Shown: positions 11,057 to 23,436 of the stretch, piece after piece
Numbering within the stretch: position 1 is the stretch's first letter
How the letters are laid out: every line of letters starts with the position of its first letter
Assembly (NCBI GenBank): GCA_033439255.1
Contig: CM065884.1
Location: 1,116,001-1,180,000, forward strand
Direction: 5' to 3'
DNA: 64,000 bases
DNA from: Hericium rajendrae
Taxonomy: Eukaryota > Basidiomycota > Agaricomycetes > Russulales > Hericiaceae
The notes under the pieces: model-generated
Told to the model about the DNA's origin: nothing
The model's database searches: none
What the model saw: the letters and a program-made list of their open reading frames with translations, nothing else
Translations under genes and position numbers: made by a program

Positions 11057-12499
11057 ATGAACGGCCATCCAGGTCCCAGCAATGGCGTCAGATGCGAACT
11101 TTCCACGCCGCCTGCGCCTGCGGACCAATACTCGGGCCGCGTCGAAGATAGTGGTTCTGCTGGATTCCGGGCGATGGACGGATATTCTCAGTGAGTGATA
11201 TCCTATAATCTCCATCTGGTTCTATGCGTGCCAGGAGACATGGTACACGCAGAACTCGCGTCGGCGGCGTGGCATGGAACCGCCAGGGCATTTCGCTCAT
11301 GGCCACTATACTTTGATAAAGATCTCCGTACACATCCCATAACGAGGAGATTGTCAACAATCTCTACCACTCAGGATTTCAAGCCGGTGTGAGTGTTTTC
11401 CCCCTTCGTCGTTCCCGCGCTTCGACTGAGACTTCGCGGTGTTTATAGAATTATGCCGATACTATCCTAGTGAGCCATGTTTCCTTGAACGTCTCAATAG
11501 AAGGAACATCCACATGGACTGCTTCCTGTGCAGCACGTTCACCAGAACTCATATCGGCTTCACGCCCTCATCTTGTCCCGTTCCCCTTACCTTGCGCACT
11601 TAATGTCAACATCGCCACAGACAGGTGGACAACGCGTGATCTATGCTCCCCTTGACCATGAGCCGGAGGTGACACAAGAGGTCAGCTCTTTCCCTTTGTC
11701 GATTTTGGCATGCAGAATTTTGAGATGATCATCGCTCTTTCACTCGCAGGGCTTCGCGATAGGTACCCGAAGTTCCTTCGTCACGCCGTCGTTAGGTTTT
11801 CTCATGATCTGTTTTCAGCCTTGGGTTACCTATATTCTTCCGTTTCATTGAACCTTCTGAGGCCGGACAACGCCCGCGGTGTTCTTGCTGCAGGATGTCT
11901 ACTGGGTGGTATGGACAACCTTTGTGGCTACGCCTACGACGCCTGCCGAGAACACATCAGACTTGAAACAGTCAACGAATGGCTAGACTTCATCCAGGCT
12001 GCTCCGGGCGAGAACCTGGTTGACGGCGAATTGCCACCGCCCACCATTTTTGGCCACTATGCTCAGCGCCTACGGGAGGATGTGCTCCACTTTCTGGTAG
12101 TCACACTACCAGCCCTCCTGGAGATACATCGCCCCAGCTCCTTTCATACATCATCGACTTCGGTACCAAACGGACGCGACACCTTATTGCAGATATTCTC
12201 GCGCGTGCCGTTTGACCTGTTCAAAACTGCCATTGAGTCACCGTCCTTCCAAATAGGTACGTCCTGAGTATCGCGGGGTTCCGCACTGGGTGTACTTGTT
12301 TAGTAATCGACCCGCAGGTCCGGACCAAACGCGTTTCAAATTTGCAAAGGATGCAATTGAACTGCGAAAAGGCGGTATTGCGCGTGGGACAGCAGAGACA
12401 GTGGTCCTTGCATTTGTTGGAGACAATAACGGGGATAGTAAGGTGTATGTCACGAGAAAAGTACGCAAGCGGAACCTGTGGAAGGTCAGCTCCCCTTGA
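11057..12499 (+). CDS. BTB/POZ-like domain protein
   Basis: Starts MNGHPGPSNG with a disordered leader, then enters a BTB-type fold: NEEIVNNLYHSGFQ, NYADTIL, then HQNSYRLHALILSRSPYLAH followed by the VTQEGFAIALGYLYSS block. The C-terminal half (GCLLGGMDNLCGYAY; DLFKTAIESPSFQIG; FKFAKDAIELRKGGIARG) is conserved in fungal BTB proteins of unknown role. All frames join through GT-AG introns; an apparent break near 11317 disappears when one 130-nt intron ending GATAAAG at 11321 is used (DGYSQ-SPYTSH). BTB proteins usually bind partners such as Cullin 3 or DNA-binding factors; nothing here shows which. Ends LWKVSSP at 12499. Confidence 0.82.
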
Positions 12500-12987
12500 C
12501 CAGTTCGCCGTTATCTTCCTGTATATCATGCTACCGTACTTGTCAAGAACAATGTCATCTTCGTCTATCGTCATATATCTGGTACCTTGTGGTGCCCCTT
12601 ATTCGGTTGCCATCGTGTCGGCACGCATATTTTGCGGATGCAGCCTTCGCTCTCGGGCCCAAGGCAAACGCCCTGCACAGTGGTCATGGGCGCTATTCAG
12701 TGTCAGCCAGGATTTAGGCTTTAGTCGTTTGAAAAGACGATATACATGGGATTTTTCATTTAAAAAGAAGCGCAAGGTATTTGGCAATTAGAACTGTATT
12801 TAAGCAAGATCCAAATTTTGCGACGCCGCAGCGAGGCAGCTGTTCTTCATGTTTCTCTGCCCCCGAGAACTTCTATGGAACCGTTCATCCCCTGTTCTCA
12901 TCGATGTCTGGATGCCCACACACGTTTCCCATACCGCCATCCAGGGACACGTCCGCAAGAAACCTTATCACCTGAAGCCGCGGGGCA
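12500..12987. other. Intergenic gap
   Basis: About 490 bases between the BTB gene and the next plus-strand gene. I see no gene. Confidence 0.5.
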
Positions 12988-12994
12988 TATAAAG
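12988..12994 (+). promoter_or_regulatory. Putative TATA box (TATAAAG)
   Basis: TATAAAG lies 39 bp upstream of the ATG at 13033, inside GGCATATAAAGGCG. Spacing to the start codon is short but typical of fungal genes with brief leaders. Confidence 0.5.
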
Positions 12995-13032
12995 GCGAGA
13001 ACGGCGAGAGGTCAGTCAGTAAAGGCATCCCA

Positions 13033-13792
13033 ATGGCTTTTCCTATTCAGCCTTTCCGCGGGCCACACCCATACCTCGCTCACTTCATCGGCTCAGGCGA
13101 TCCTCGACAGTGCAGACTCGTTGCTGCACCACTCGGCGGGCAGCAGCCCGAGGTCGCCCTCGAGTTTCAGACAACCAGCTTCGGCTTTGAGACGGAGACA
13201 TTCGTGAGCCCCCCATGCCCGCCGGAAACGAGTGCTCACTACCGCACGGAAGGTTTACCAACACTTCCCCGACGGCAGCCGGCCGAAACAGTAGCCAGCT
13301 TCAAGTGGACTACGAGCAACATGCTCGGCACCGCTCGGATGGGCGAGAGGCAGGTTCACATGGCAGATCTCGCTCAGACAGTGGCAAACGACCCGAAGTA
13401 AGTTTACATCTGTTAACATACATTGCATGAATTAACAGACCAGTTATCTGATAGCTGCCGAGCATTCCACTCTGTCTGGCCAGAGGAAGATCCTATGGTT
13501 TGTATGTGGCAGAAAGTTGGCGTCGATACATACACTGTCAGTCAGGTCCCACATTATGCTGTCCGTGACGTACAAGCTGACGCCCTCGCGCAAGTTGTGG
13601 GTGAACACCGACTGCATGATGGAGTACCACCCGGGACTAGAGATTGTTGTCGGCGAGAATGACGGTGACCCTCCACGACACATCTTTGGCACCATCCGGT
13701 ATGGTTTTATCCATGCATCTTTTTTCTTGGAGGCAATCCTTGCATTGGTGGTGAACAGATGGATTGATCGTCAACAAGCACAGCCACAGTGA
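13033..13792 (+). CDS. Hypothetical protein (three exons)
   Basis: Starts MAFPIQPFRGPHPY. The first exon runs to about 13398 (ANDPK). A GT-AG intron (about 13399-13487) leads to KILWFVCGRKLASIHTLSV and the stretch MMEYHPGLEIVVGEN. A third short exon (from about 13759) encodes WIDRQQAQPQ and the stop at 13790-13792. The product is about 200 residues with no cysteine clusters, membrane segments or domain I recognise. A TATA box just upstream and clean splice signals support a real, possibly regulated gene. Function unknown. Confidence 0.6.
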
Positions 13793-13956
13793 AGAGGATA
13801 GTTTAACGAAAGTATTTGAAGGATTAGTTACCTATGTTCAGTATGTAGAACCCAAGATGCAAAGCATATGTGTGTATGATAGAATCAAACAGGATATCTG
13901 AGTCCGAGGGAATAGGGGAAAGAAGGGAATAAAAAAAGCACATGAACCCCATATTC

Positions 13957-16900
13957 TTAAGTAGTAGCCATCGACCCGAGCATGTGCTCCAGCCGCTCTT
14001 CGACCGTCCAATGTGTATCTGATTCAGAGTGGAAAGAAGATCCCGCAGCTGAAGATGCACCAGGTCTCGAAGGTATAATGTTGAAGGAGCCTGCTTCCAT
14101 CCCTTGCGAGAGATTGTCGATCAGCCGGCCAATCTGTTGCGAAGAGCTGAAGAACACCTGAGGCGGAATAGAGGGTGAGTACGGTAGCCAATCACAACAG
14201 AATGCATCGCGGACCTTCGTTTCAGGTCGTTTCGACGCCTGGCTCTGATACGTCTTCCTGCGCGAGAGATATGAAGCGTTGCTATCCTTCGATGTCTTCC
14301 TTCCATGGTCTTTGAAGAAGACCTGAACGCCATCGTTATCCCTGAAGGAATATTCCGACCGGAAGGAGGCACGATTGCCATAGTAGGACTCGGCATCGTC
14401 ATCCCGCAAGCCATTGACGATCGACCTGTCCACGTTCGTGGTTAATGTAGATGCTCAGCAGACACGAAGCGTGAGACATGCCAGATAGTTTCGCCATTCA
14501 CCAGCTCCAGGACCTCCACAGCGCTGCCGGGCTCCATGTTAGACATGCCGTCGAAGTTCATCTGAGCCGTCGCCGGATCGGTACTAGCTTCGCCAGTGAT
14601 CGAGATACTAGGTTTTCCGTCACCTGCGTACATCTCGTATCTGGTGACGTACGATCAAGATTTGCTTGACGGCAGATTTTCATGAATCACTTACAAAGAA
14701 TCATACGCAGAACTGGACTTCTCAAGAGGAAGCGGCGGCTGCAGGAGTGATTGCGATCCTTCACCGAGCGACACTAGACCAGCGGGCAGTTCCGGCACCG
14801 GCGGCGATGGGTCGGGCGAAAATCGTGAATTGGTAGGGGAACGGGGAGGGGGTGGTGTGGGAACTCGGTCGTGAACAGAGCGATTCGAGAGGGCGGAAGC
14901 AGAGCTGGCGCGACGGCGGCGCATGGAGCTGCTCTTCCTTAGGGCCGTAACATTAAAATCGGCGGTGGACTGTCTGGCCTCCGCGGGGAAGATAAGGGTT
15001 CGACGAAGGACTGCGCTCGGCAACTCTGGTGCGTCCGACGTGCTTGCTCGAGGTGCTTGCTTACGGAGTGATAGTTTACGGACAGTGGATTCGGAGACTT
15101 GCCTGGCGGTGAATCTCTCCATGCTGGGCCGTCCATCCGAGCTCGTCGGCGAGCGAACGCGCTGTATAGCGGTCAGATCCAACTGATCCCCGCTAGCTTC
15201 GCTTGTTGAGGCCGACGTATGTTTCGATGACCACTTAGGAGCCGTTGATTTCGATGAAATTGAACCAGACCGAGCGAGTAAATCGTTCAAGGCCGCCTGG
15301 TCGAGTCCCAGATTCTCAGCAGCATCGAACAATTGTCTTAATGCTGCATCCGATTGCGATCGCGAGTGATCAATCTGGGGCAAGACGTATTCTGAAGAAG
15401 TTGCAGGAGCATCCTGTCCCTGGGCTGTGACGATGGGGGCTGATCGTGACCATCGAACGACAAGGCGCCAGCGGGTGCGGAGTGGGACTGCTGTGCGAAA
15501 GAGGGTTGCTGCTGTTGCCCAAAGATAGTCAGCAACGGCGTGGTCGAGGAAGAAACCGGCGGTTTCCGACGGTCAGCATCCGGTGGTCCATCTGTCGAGC
15601 GTGGTTTTCGGAAGCGCGCCATAAAACCCTTCAGCCCCGGTCCTGCTGATGCAGGCGGGCTGGGAACAGGAACCTTGAATCGACCGAGGTCGGTAGCGCT
15701 GGCCGCGACGGGGGCGCCGGCGTCATGGGGGGGAGATGTCGTGCCGTAGCGGTCGGTCTGTGCAGAAGCAGGCGATAACAGGTCGACCGGATACGGCGTA
15801 ATGTACTGGCCAGTTGGCAGTGTCTGTTTTGAGCGCAGAGTCCCTCGAAGTTTTTTGAAACGTTGACCAAGCTTGGAAGAATTCAATTGACCAGATGCGG
15901 CAGAGGGCGATCGAAGGGGTATGGTATCCACACTCGTTGAAGCAGATACAAGTCGAGGACTAGAGATCTGATTCGGGCTGATCCGCTTCTTATGCGCAGA
16001 AGCGCTGTTGTCGTTGATCTTGGGATTAGATGGCATTTTGCGGAGCTGAGCCGTAGCTGCTTCTGCTCTGCGCTGGACTTCTTTGGCTAGCTCGTTGTGA
16101 TCCGTATACGTGGGCGTACTTGAAGAAGCAGGAACCAACAGGGGAAGTTTGAGAAGGCGTGGGGTCCGTGGGGCCAGCGGAAATGTCCTGCGGGATTGAG
16201 GCAGCCTGTTCCACTCCACGCGATCCGGCCCTGACGATCTGATTTGCCTCGCCTTGCATTTGCTGGACAACGGTTGTGACATCATTCTCTGCATCTTTGC
16301 CGGTCAGTTCGGGCAACGAGAAGGCTCGATCAGCCTCTGGGCCGCCGAATAGTGCATCTGCCAACGCACGCCTACGACGCGACGGACTCGAGAGTTCCGT
16401 ATCGGTAGGAGAATGCATAGCCGTCTCTGCCGCGGCATCCTTCTGATAAACGTGTACATTTATGGGATGAACACGTGGCGACTGGATGCTGTCTAAGACG
16501 GAGTCCAGCAAGGCACTGGCTTTGGAACTATTGTCCACAGAGCCGGCCTGTGACGCGCCATGTCCCAGCTGGGACGAAAGCACGGGATCTGCGGCCTGCG
16601 AGAGACGCGATTAGAACGATAAAGTCTGCGATGGCATCTCTGAAGACGCGATCACTTACTCTGCTATCACGGCCATTGTTCGAGTGATTAGACTGGGAAG
16701 TCGACGGCCTACGCCTACGAAGTGAATTATTCCGCTCGCGAACTTCTGGCGAATCTGCTTTGACCCTTGCAGTGAACACAAGCTTGTCCTGTATTGCCGC
16801 GAAATCAGATTTCGATAGTCCGGCATAATGCTGGACGATCTCTTCTGGGTCAACAGGGTCCGCCGCTGACGCAGAAGAACTAGACTTATCCGTGGAGGAC

Positions 16901-19325
16901 AGGTCATGCCATGCTGGCTGCTGGGGCTCAAGCGCCGCAAACAACGGGATCGTACGGTCCTGCTTATTTTCTGCGTCCCACGAGTGGTAGCTCGAGCCAG
17001 CAGACTCCAGCGATGATCGCGAAGAGTTAACGAGGGGAGAGAGGACAAGAGGGTGAGAGTTCAAAGCAAACGGCGATGACAGCCCACTTGATTTCAAAAC
17101 TGACTGGCCACTTTTAGCAGGTGCTGGGGACAGCTCAAAGTCGGAGTACGTCGGCGAAGCGGGATTCCGTGGCGCATATTGGGTGGGCGTTGGGGAGCGT
17201 AGGGGACGGCTTGTGGTGGACATGGATGAACCCAACTCGCTGTTGGAACGAGCCCTATTTTCCTGCGACGAACGACCAGACGAGAGCGCACTGCTGAGAA
17301 GATTCACACTATTATGTTCACTCTCAAGAAGGGGAGAGTCCGGAAGTGCGGGAGAGCGTAGTGACCGTGATAGGGAAGTTCCCGACATCGCGGACTTTGA
17401 GCGCATGAGTCCTGCCGAGTCGTGAACGTCGGCCGTGCTCGTTACGCTATCGTTCCTGGCATGCCCCGTAAAGCTACCGCTCCGATCCCGCGTCCGAGAT
17501 TCGGGATGTTCCCGATCCAATGAGGATTGATAATCGGTGTAGCTGAGCGCGCTTCCATTCCGGCTGTGGCCAGACATACTGCTATCGTGCTTCGAAGACG
17601 GCTTCAATGGACTGGATGGAGTCTTCCACGTGACGCTTGACGGCGTGCCAGGCCGAGACGAAACGGACATGGGCTGATAAGCAGGGCCGGAGAGCGGAGA
17701 CGCGGGGCGGTGGCGCCCAAGAACAGAAGACTCCGAAGGGCTGCCAAAGTCGATGTACGACTCGTCGGGGCTTCGTGTAGGCTCCTCTGGCGTGTATCGA
17801 CCGTTCAAGCTTCGTGTTGACGTCGAGAAGGGTGCGTTCGTGGCTAACGGCGAGCCAGCGCGGGCGCCCTGGCGGGAATTGGTCGACTCGCGTCGAAGGA
17901 GGCTGGAGGCAACATGCAATGAGATGGCGGGTGATGCACGGTCGTTGGGCAGGCGGGGAGAAGTCGCACGAGGTGTTGTCGAACTCGACGGCGAGGGATC
18001 GTCCGACTCGAAACCCATGTCACGCGGGGTCATTGGCCTTGGCATTCCAGGTATATAACCAGGTAATCGCGGCGTAGGCGATGTGTTCGCTGAGCGAGGA
18101 TATGGGGAGGGTGACTTTCCGCGAAGATCATTGTTTATGGGACCATGGTGGTCGACGGTGACAGCAGTGCCGGTTTCATAATCCGGTTCCTGAGAGGATG
18201 AGGAGCTCGATTGCGAAGTATCCTAGACCATGTGTTAGCGTCGAGGCGAATCCGTGTGTCGAGCACTTACTATGTCTCTCTGATGACTCGCAATGCGTTC
18301 GTGGAGGTCCGTCGCGGAGATCGGTGAACGCGGGACAAGAACTTTGTCATCCTCATCTCCCACAGGCTCCGCCTCTTCTTCGATCTCACGAATTACCTGC
18401 TCCAAAGCCATGGAAGCCCTCCTCATATAATTTCCGTGCAAGCCCCGCGATAGCCTCTGCTCGAGAACAGAGCCCGGTGAATCAAGCAAGGAACTGGAGG
18501 AAGACATGACTGGCGTCTGGTCTCCGTGCGCCGTAGACGCGTCCGAAGTCTGTACGCTGTCCTCGGGGATGGGACCATCAGATGTCTTAAACCGACTGCT
18601 GGCAGAGGATAGCGATGACATTGCACTGCGACTACTGCCATCGCGCTGACGCTGTGATCTAATATAGCTGTAATCCTTGAATCCTTTCGAGCCGAAGAGG
18701 TTGTTGCTGTAGCGCTTGCTATTGCCGCTCGGTGATGATGGGGCACTTGATTGGAGTGAGCTTGTCGTGGTGTTGGTCGAACGCACGGAGTCGCGCCCGG
18801 CATGGTACCCAGAATCCCCGCCGGATGAGCTCACGGATGCCTTCGCGCGCAGACGACCGAGCGTCTCGAGAATCATATCTTCTTCCTCCTGTGAGACCTG
18901 GTTCTCCTCGCCACGCGCGCGTTGTTCTGCAAATCTGTCTCTGAGTTCCTCTATGGACACGGGATCACCAGTTGCTGATCGTAGGAGCGTGAAGCGCCGG
19001 CTGAGACTAGTGCGGCAAACAGAAGAATAAGCCCAAGCTTCCGAGAAGTGGGAAATGAAGACTCACTCGGGAAGTATGAGGGAAGTGCGGAAATCACTGA
19101 CGGGGGGAAGAGTTGGGAGCGGAAGAGTTGGGACGGTGTCTGACGGGAGAGTTCGTGGGACGGATGCAGAACTCGAGCGCGCAGATTCTGGGACCTGACT
19201 ACGTCGAGGATCGGACCATTTACTGAAGAATGAATGAAGAGAGTGATGTAGAAGGAAGATACGGGTGAGACTGAGCGATGTATGTAGAACAAGAGGCACG
19301 AATTCGCTTACCGGAAGCGATGCAT
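13957..19325 (-). CDS. Very long Ser/Pro-rich conserved-looking protein, unknown function
   Basis: About 1,650 residues, mostly low-complexity Ser/Pro/Thr/Arg. Exons: 19325-19312, 19222-19067, 19006-18271, 18222-16660, then from 16595. The ordered blocks are near the N-terminus (LSRRFTLLRSATGDPVSIEE then LRDRFAEQRARGEENQ), in the middle (NELAKEVQRRAEAATAQL) and at the C-terminus (FFSSSQQIGRLIDNLSQGME, WTVEERLEHMLGS). The composition resembles cell-polarity or cytoskeletal scaffolds, but I find no named domain. The frame changes twice without room for an intron, near the G4 run 16141-16144 and at the G5 run 15435-15439, and one junction near 14434-14465 is unresolved. These fit one-base indels. 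Confidence 0.75.
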
Positions 19326-19994
19326 GACTGGCTCGAATAGGTCCTCGTTTTGGGCACGTTGAGTCCGCGGTGAAGACTGAAGGAGGAAATACGAAAGAGA
19401 GATTAGAGACGGATTAGAAACGAAGGGCTTGCAACGTGGGGAACACGAGGAGTTGGGACGAAGTGGTGGCGAGAAGATGCAGCAAGCTGGATCAGAGCTT
19501 CGCGTCGCTAGTCGGCGAAACTGCTGGATGGCAAGTCACGTAACAAATCAGGTCTCGGTCGCAAAGGGCTATGAAGGTCCAGTCGCCGAAGTCAGTGCTG
19601 TCGACGTGAACATCCAGTCCAATGAGTCTTGACGCCGTCCTGTACACCACAGACGCTCATGGTCACAATTTCTCAGTTCTCTCACGCGTCGCGTCGACCA
19701 TACTGATCGCGTTTCATTGCCATCCTCGGAACATAACACTGGCTCAACAATCAGATCAAGCAGCTGGCGATATTTGGCTGATGTTTGCAGATGAGAAGTC
19801 AAGTACAATGGAGTTACAATGTCGGTACAGGGAAATGTGGTACTACAACTTGAATACAGGGAGCCGTCGAAGGATTAATGCGTGGATAGACGCAGTGAAG
19901 CATCATTCAAGCCAGACCATCTGGAAATTAGGAAGAGGCATGCCTGTTCGAAGTAAGTATCGTTGATTGGCGATTGGACTCTACAAGAACTTCC
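19326..19994. other. Intergenic gap, promoter side of the long Ser-rich gene
   Basis: About 670 bases. It contains a 114-codon plus-strand frame (19622-19966) with no recognisable domain, which I do not accept as a gene. The rest must carry the promoter of the minus-strand gene and the 3' end of the E2 gene. Confidence 0.45.
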
Positions 19995-20893
19995 TCACTT
20001 TTTCGTCCACTCCTTCGCCGTGGCGAGAAACTTGCCCTTGTCGTCTTTCAATTGCTGGAGAACAGTAAGATGAGTTATGAGAACACCAGATAGTGAACTG
20101 AGCAATATACCGCGGCGATTTCCGGCTCAAACGGATCATCCGGGCTTGGGTTGTTGACCTTCTCTTGTAATACGGCCAGCACTAACGCCCTCCGCCGTCA
20201 ACTTGAAGTTTGGAAAGCCCGATTCAACAAAAGTCATCCGTACCTGTGGACAAAGTGATAGAAGGCTTCCACTGCAATGATAACGTTTTCTAAACGGAGG
20301 CATTGGACCACACACGCGGGACCCACCTGGTCTCGGAGTATTGGAATGCAGATGTGACCCTCCTCGTTGATTCCGGGGTGGTAAATTCTAGTCGTGAACG
20401 TTACCTTTGCGTCATTCCTAACGTAAGTTATACGTGGAGAATGTGATGCAAACAACGTGTCCTCACCGCTGGTGCCTTGAAAGGATAATTCTCTGGAAGC
20501 TCGATCTTGAAATGAAAGGTGCCACCCTTGTAAGGACTATCTGACTGGATATGCGATGAGAGGCGGGAAAAGGCAAGGCAAACTGAAAGCGGCGTCAGTA
20601 AACGGGACTTACAGCACCTGTCACGGTACAGTTCCAGATGAAAAGATTGTCCTCTGCCGGCTCAATCGTGACGCCCTATGCAAGCTCCTCTATAAATGTA
20701 CCACGAGATGCGATCACATGAGAACCCTCACGGCAATAGGTTTCTCATTGAGATCCTTAAGCTCCTGCAGTAAGGTGGATGAACGCGATGTGGTCGCGAT
20801 CGGATGGAGGCTCCTACCTTCTGAATGCGCCTAACCAGGAATGTCAGTTTGCTTGGCAAGAAGCGCGCGACAAACATACCGTAACGCTGTCAT
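19995..20893 (-). CDS. Ubiquitin-conjugating enzyme E2 (UBE2L3-like)
   Basis: Takes activated ubiquitin from E1 and passes it to E3 ligases. About 150 residues spread over eight small exons: MTALR (20893-20880), RIQK (20830-20818, 13 nt), ELKDLNEKPIA (20764-20732), GVTIEPAEDNLFIWNCTVTG (20675-20613) and on. The core shows YKGGTFHFKIELPENYPF, then TRIYHPGINEEGHICIPILR with the active-site Cys, WKPSITLSTVL, NNPSPDDPFEPEIA and the C-terminus ATAKEWTKK. The HPGINEEG...CIPIL form and the two-domain length fit the UBE2L3 type that works with RING-between-RING and HECT E3s rather than UBC4/5, but that subclass call is inference. Stop at 19995-19997. Confidence 0.93.
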
Positions 20894-21205
20894 GACTTGA
20901 CGATAAGAGAAACAACGTGTGTTGAAGAGCGGCTCACACGACTGGTGACGAGGCAAATGGGCGAACGGAAGGACAGATAGCGCGTCCAGTGGCGTTCGCG
21001 CGGATGCACGCGCGGGATCAGGGACCGGCGGGGACTACAGAAGCGCCGTTACGTAAGGTGTACTGCTCGACCAGCGGTAAGCGCTTAAGCTTTTGTTCAC
21101 CTTTCACGGTTACTCGTAGACTCTATCTTATGTTTTTGTGACCTTTGCTAAAAGCAATAACTCGAAGATAATCTGCTTATTGCTTGAGCTTCAGTTTCGA
21201 AAACC

Positions 21206-23239
21206 ATGTTAGCTCGAGGCACCTCTCCGCCACGCGACGACACACCAATATCCACCGCAATCCCATTACATCCCACCCAACCTCTTCACAACAACAAGAA
21301 ACGAAAGCGTGACGGACACTACGCTGCAACCGCTTCGCCCGCCCCGTCAGAGCTCGGAACGTCCTCTCTAAATCCAGCCGAGAATGTCGTCCTCCCCTCC
21401 TACCATGACCTCGCCTCCCGGCCGCGCCTCAGCATCGCACGCGGGCCTGTCTTCATTCCCAGCGCAGAAGGCTCCGAATACCACAATGTCGAGCAACTCG
21501 CGACGAATCGCATAGGCTTTCGCTACATGCCCGCAGGCATCAAGCCGCCGGGCTCGAGCATGCCCTTCCGCACGATCGAGAGCGCGCCCGCCGCGTACCG
21601 CATCAGCTGGGAGGACCGCAGCCCGCACATAAAAGTCACGCAGGACGGCCTCGCGCTCCTCGGCGACAAGGGCTTCCGGAGTGCGCGGGGCAATGCGCCT
21701 GTGCGTGAGGGCAAGTGGTACATGGAGGTCGCGATCGAGCAGGGCGGCGGCGAGCGCGCGCCGGACAGCGGGCGGCAGCAGGGCGCGCACGTCCGCCTCG
21801 GCTGGGGCCGGCGCGAGGCGTCGCTGAACGCGCCGTGCGGGCTCGACGGGTACAGCTATGGCCTACGCGACAAGACGGGCGAGAAAGTCACGCTCTCGCG
21901 CCCGCGCCCGTATGGCGTGCCGTTCGGCACGGGCGACGTCGTCGGCATGTACATCTCGCTCCCGCCCCTGCGCAAGCCCGCACCGAACGACCCAAACGAC
22001 CCGGCGCACATCAAGCGCGAGCGCATCGCGATCGAGTTCAAGGGCCAGGAGTACTTCGAGTCACTCGAGTACCCACAGTCGAAGGAGATGCTCGCGCTGA
22101 TGGATGAACAGCGCAAGCCCGCGATCGACGCCGCGCCCGTTCCGTCCGCGCCCAAGACGGCTGCCACCGCAAAGAGCGCACCCGGCCGCACCGCACAGAC
22201 TACATCTGCCCTGCGGTCTTTGCCTATTCTCCCGGGGTCGACTATTGCGTTCTTCGTCAACGGCCGCTGCATGGGCACGGCTTTTCGCGACATCTACGAC
22301 TTCATCCCGCTTCGTGCGCCCGCAGATGCACGGAAGTCCCGAGAGCGCAAGCGGGCGCGTGAGGGCGCGCGGGAGCACAAGGAGAACCCCTTCGACGACG
22401 GGTGCTTAGGTTACTACCCATTCATATCGCTGTTCAACGACGCGCGAGTGCGCCTCAATCCTGGCCCCGACTTCAAGTTCACCCCTCCGCCCGACATCGA
22501 CGCGCTTCTCGGCGGTGCGCCAGACGCGATGCCAGTCGACAGCAAAGAGCGGACATGGCGCCCGATCTGCGATCGGTACGCGGAGTTCATGGACGAGCAG
22601 TGGGCGCTGGACGTCATCGAGGAGGAGGAAGCCAAGATCGAAGCCGCGCAGCGCGAGGAGATCGAGCGCATCGAGGAGGCGAAGAAGGCTGATCGCGAGC
22701 GCAAGCGTGCACAGGCCGAGGCGCGGAAACGCGCAAAACGCGAGGCCGAAGCAGCTGCCTTCGCCGCCGCGAACCCCACTCCGCCGCCGCCGCCAACGCC
22801 AGCGCCAGCGGTACAGCCGAAGCGCGAGGAGAGCACAGCGCCGCCCGATGAGGATCGTTTTGGGCCGGGCATGGACCTGGCCCCGGATGCTATTACTTGG
22901 TATGGCCCTGGTCCGCCAGCCTCACCGGAGCCTGCGCCGTCTTACGAGCTTACTCCGTCACATTCCATGGCCTGGGAGCCGGTCGCTGGGTCGGCATCGA
23001 ACCATGTGGACTCACCTGCGCCCACTGTGGCATCTGCCATGGAATCTCTCGGTATACACAGTGGTTATAATTCAGAGTACGACGCAGCTAAGGAGGAGGA
23101 GGAGGAGGAGGATGCGCCTTCTGGATACACGCACGTCGTTGGTCCCGGCTACGGCGACTCGGCACATTACCAACATACTTCGGGAGCGCCTGACCGCATG
23201 GAGCTGGAGGAAGGGGAGGAAGAGCAAAGCGCCACCTGA
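21206..23239 (+). CDS. BRE2: COMPASS complex subunit Bre2/Ash2 (SPRY domain)
   Basis: Single-exon gene of 677 codons. Subunit of the Set1/COMPASS histone H3 lysine-4 methyltransferase. A disordered N-terminus with a KKRKRDG basic patch (likely nuclear targeting) precedes the PVFIPSAEGSEYHN block and the SPRY domain: SPHIKVTQDGLALLGDKGFR, GKWYMEVAIEQ, VRLGWGRREASLNAPCGLDG and YSYGLRDKTG, then after an insertion IAFFVNGRCMGTAFRDIYDF and GYYPFISLFNDARVRLNPGP. Then come a strongly charged coiled-coil (EEEEAKIEAAQREEIERIEE) and an acidic, Pro-rich tail. It is head-to-head with the E2 gene (about 310 bp between starts) and convergent with the phosphatase gene. Confidence 0.93.
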   Translation: MLARGTSPPRDDTPISTAIPLHPTQPLHNNKKRKRDGHYAATASPAPSELGTSSLNPAENVVLPSYHDLASRPRLSIARGPVFIPSAEGSEYHNVEQLATNRIGFRYMPAGIKPPGSSMPFRTIESAPAAYRISWEDRSPHIKVTQDGLALLGDKGFRSARGNAPVREGKWYMEVAIEQGGGERAPDSGRQQGAHVRLGWGRREASLNAPCGLDGYSYGLRDKTGEKVTLSRPRPYGVPFGTGDVVGMYISLPPLRKPAPNDPNDPAHIKRERIAIEFKGQEYFESLEYPQSKEMLALMDEQRKPAIDAAPVPSAPKTAATAKSAPGRTAQTTSALRSLPILPGSTIAFFVNGRCMGTAFRDIYDFIPLRAPADARKSRERKRAREGAREHKENPFDDGCLGYYPFISLFNDARVRLNPGPDFKFTPPPDIDALLGGAPDAMPVDSKERTWRPICDRYAEFMDEQWALDVIEEEEAKIEAAQREEIERIEEAKKADRERKRAQAEARKRAKREAEAAAFAAANPTPPPPPTPAPAVQPKREESTAPPDEDRFGPGMDLAPDAITWYGPGPPASPEPAPSYELTPSHSMAWEPVAGSASNHVDSPAPTVASAMESLGIHSGYNSEYDAAKEEEEEEDAPSGYTHVVGPGYGDSAHYQHTSGAPDRMELEEGEEEQSAT

Positions 23240-23436
23240 GGCGGCTAATCGGAGAATGACATTAAGGTATACTGCGACTGTGCTGGTGTATAATACAAAA
23301 GTCCCGTATCCAATTAGACTGGTGAAAAAAGGTGCTACAGGAAATGCATATGGAACAGAGTTTGGAACTTGATAAATAGAGCAACGCAAGCTGAGGGAGG
23401 AGTGATTAGGAAAACCGGAAAAATGGCAAGAAAATA

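Noticed and set aside
11309-11343. An apparent frameshift in the BTB gene (GHYT to NEEIVNN)
   Set aside because: One GT-AG intron ending GATAAAG at 11321 joins DGYSQ to SPYTSHNEEIVNN in phase, so no break is needed.
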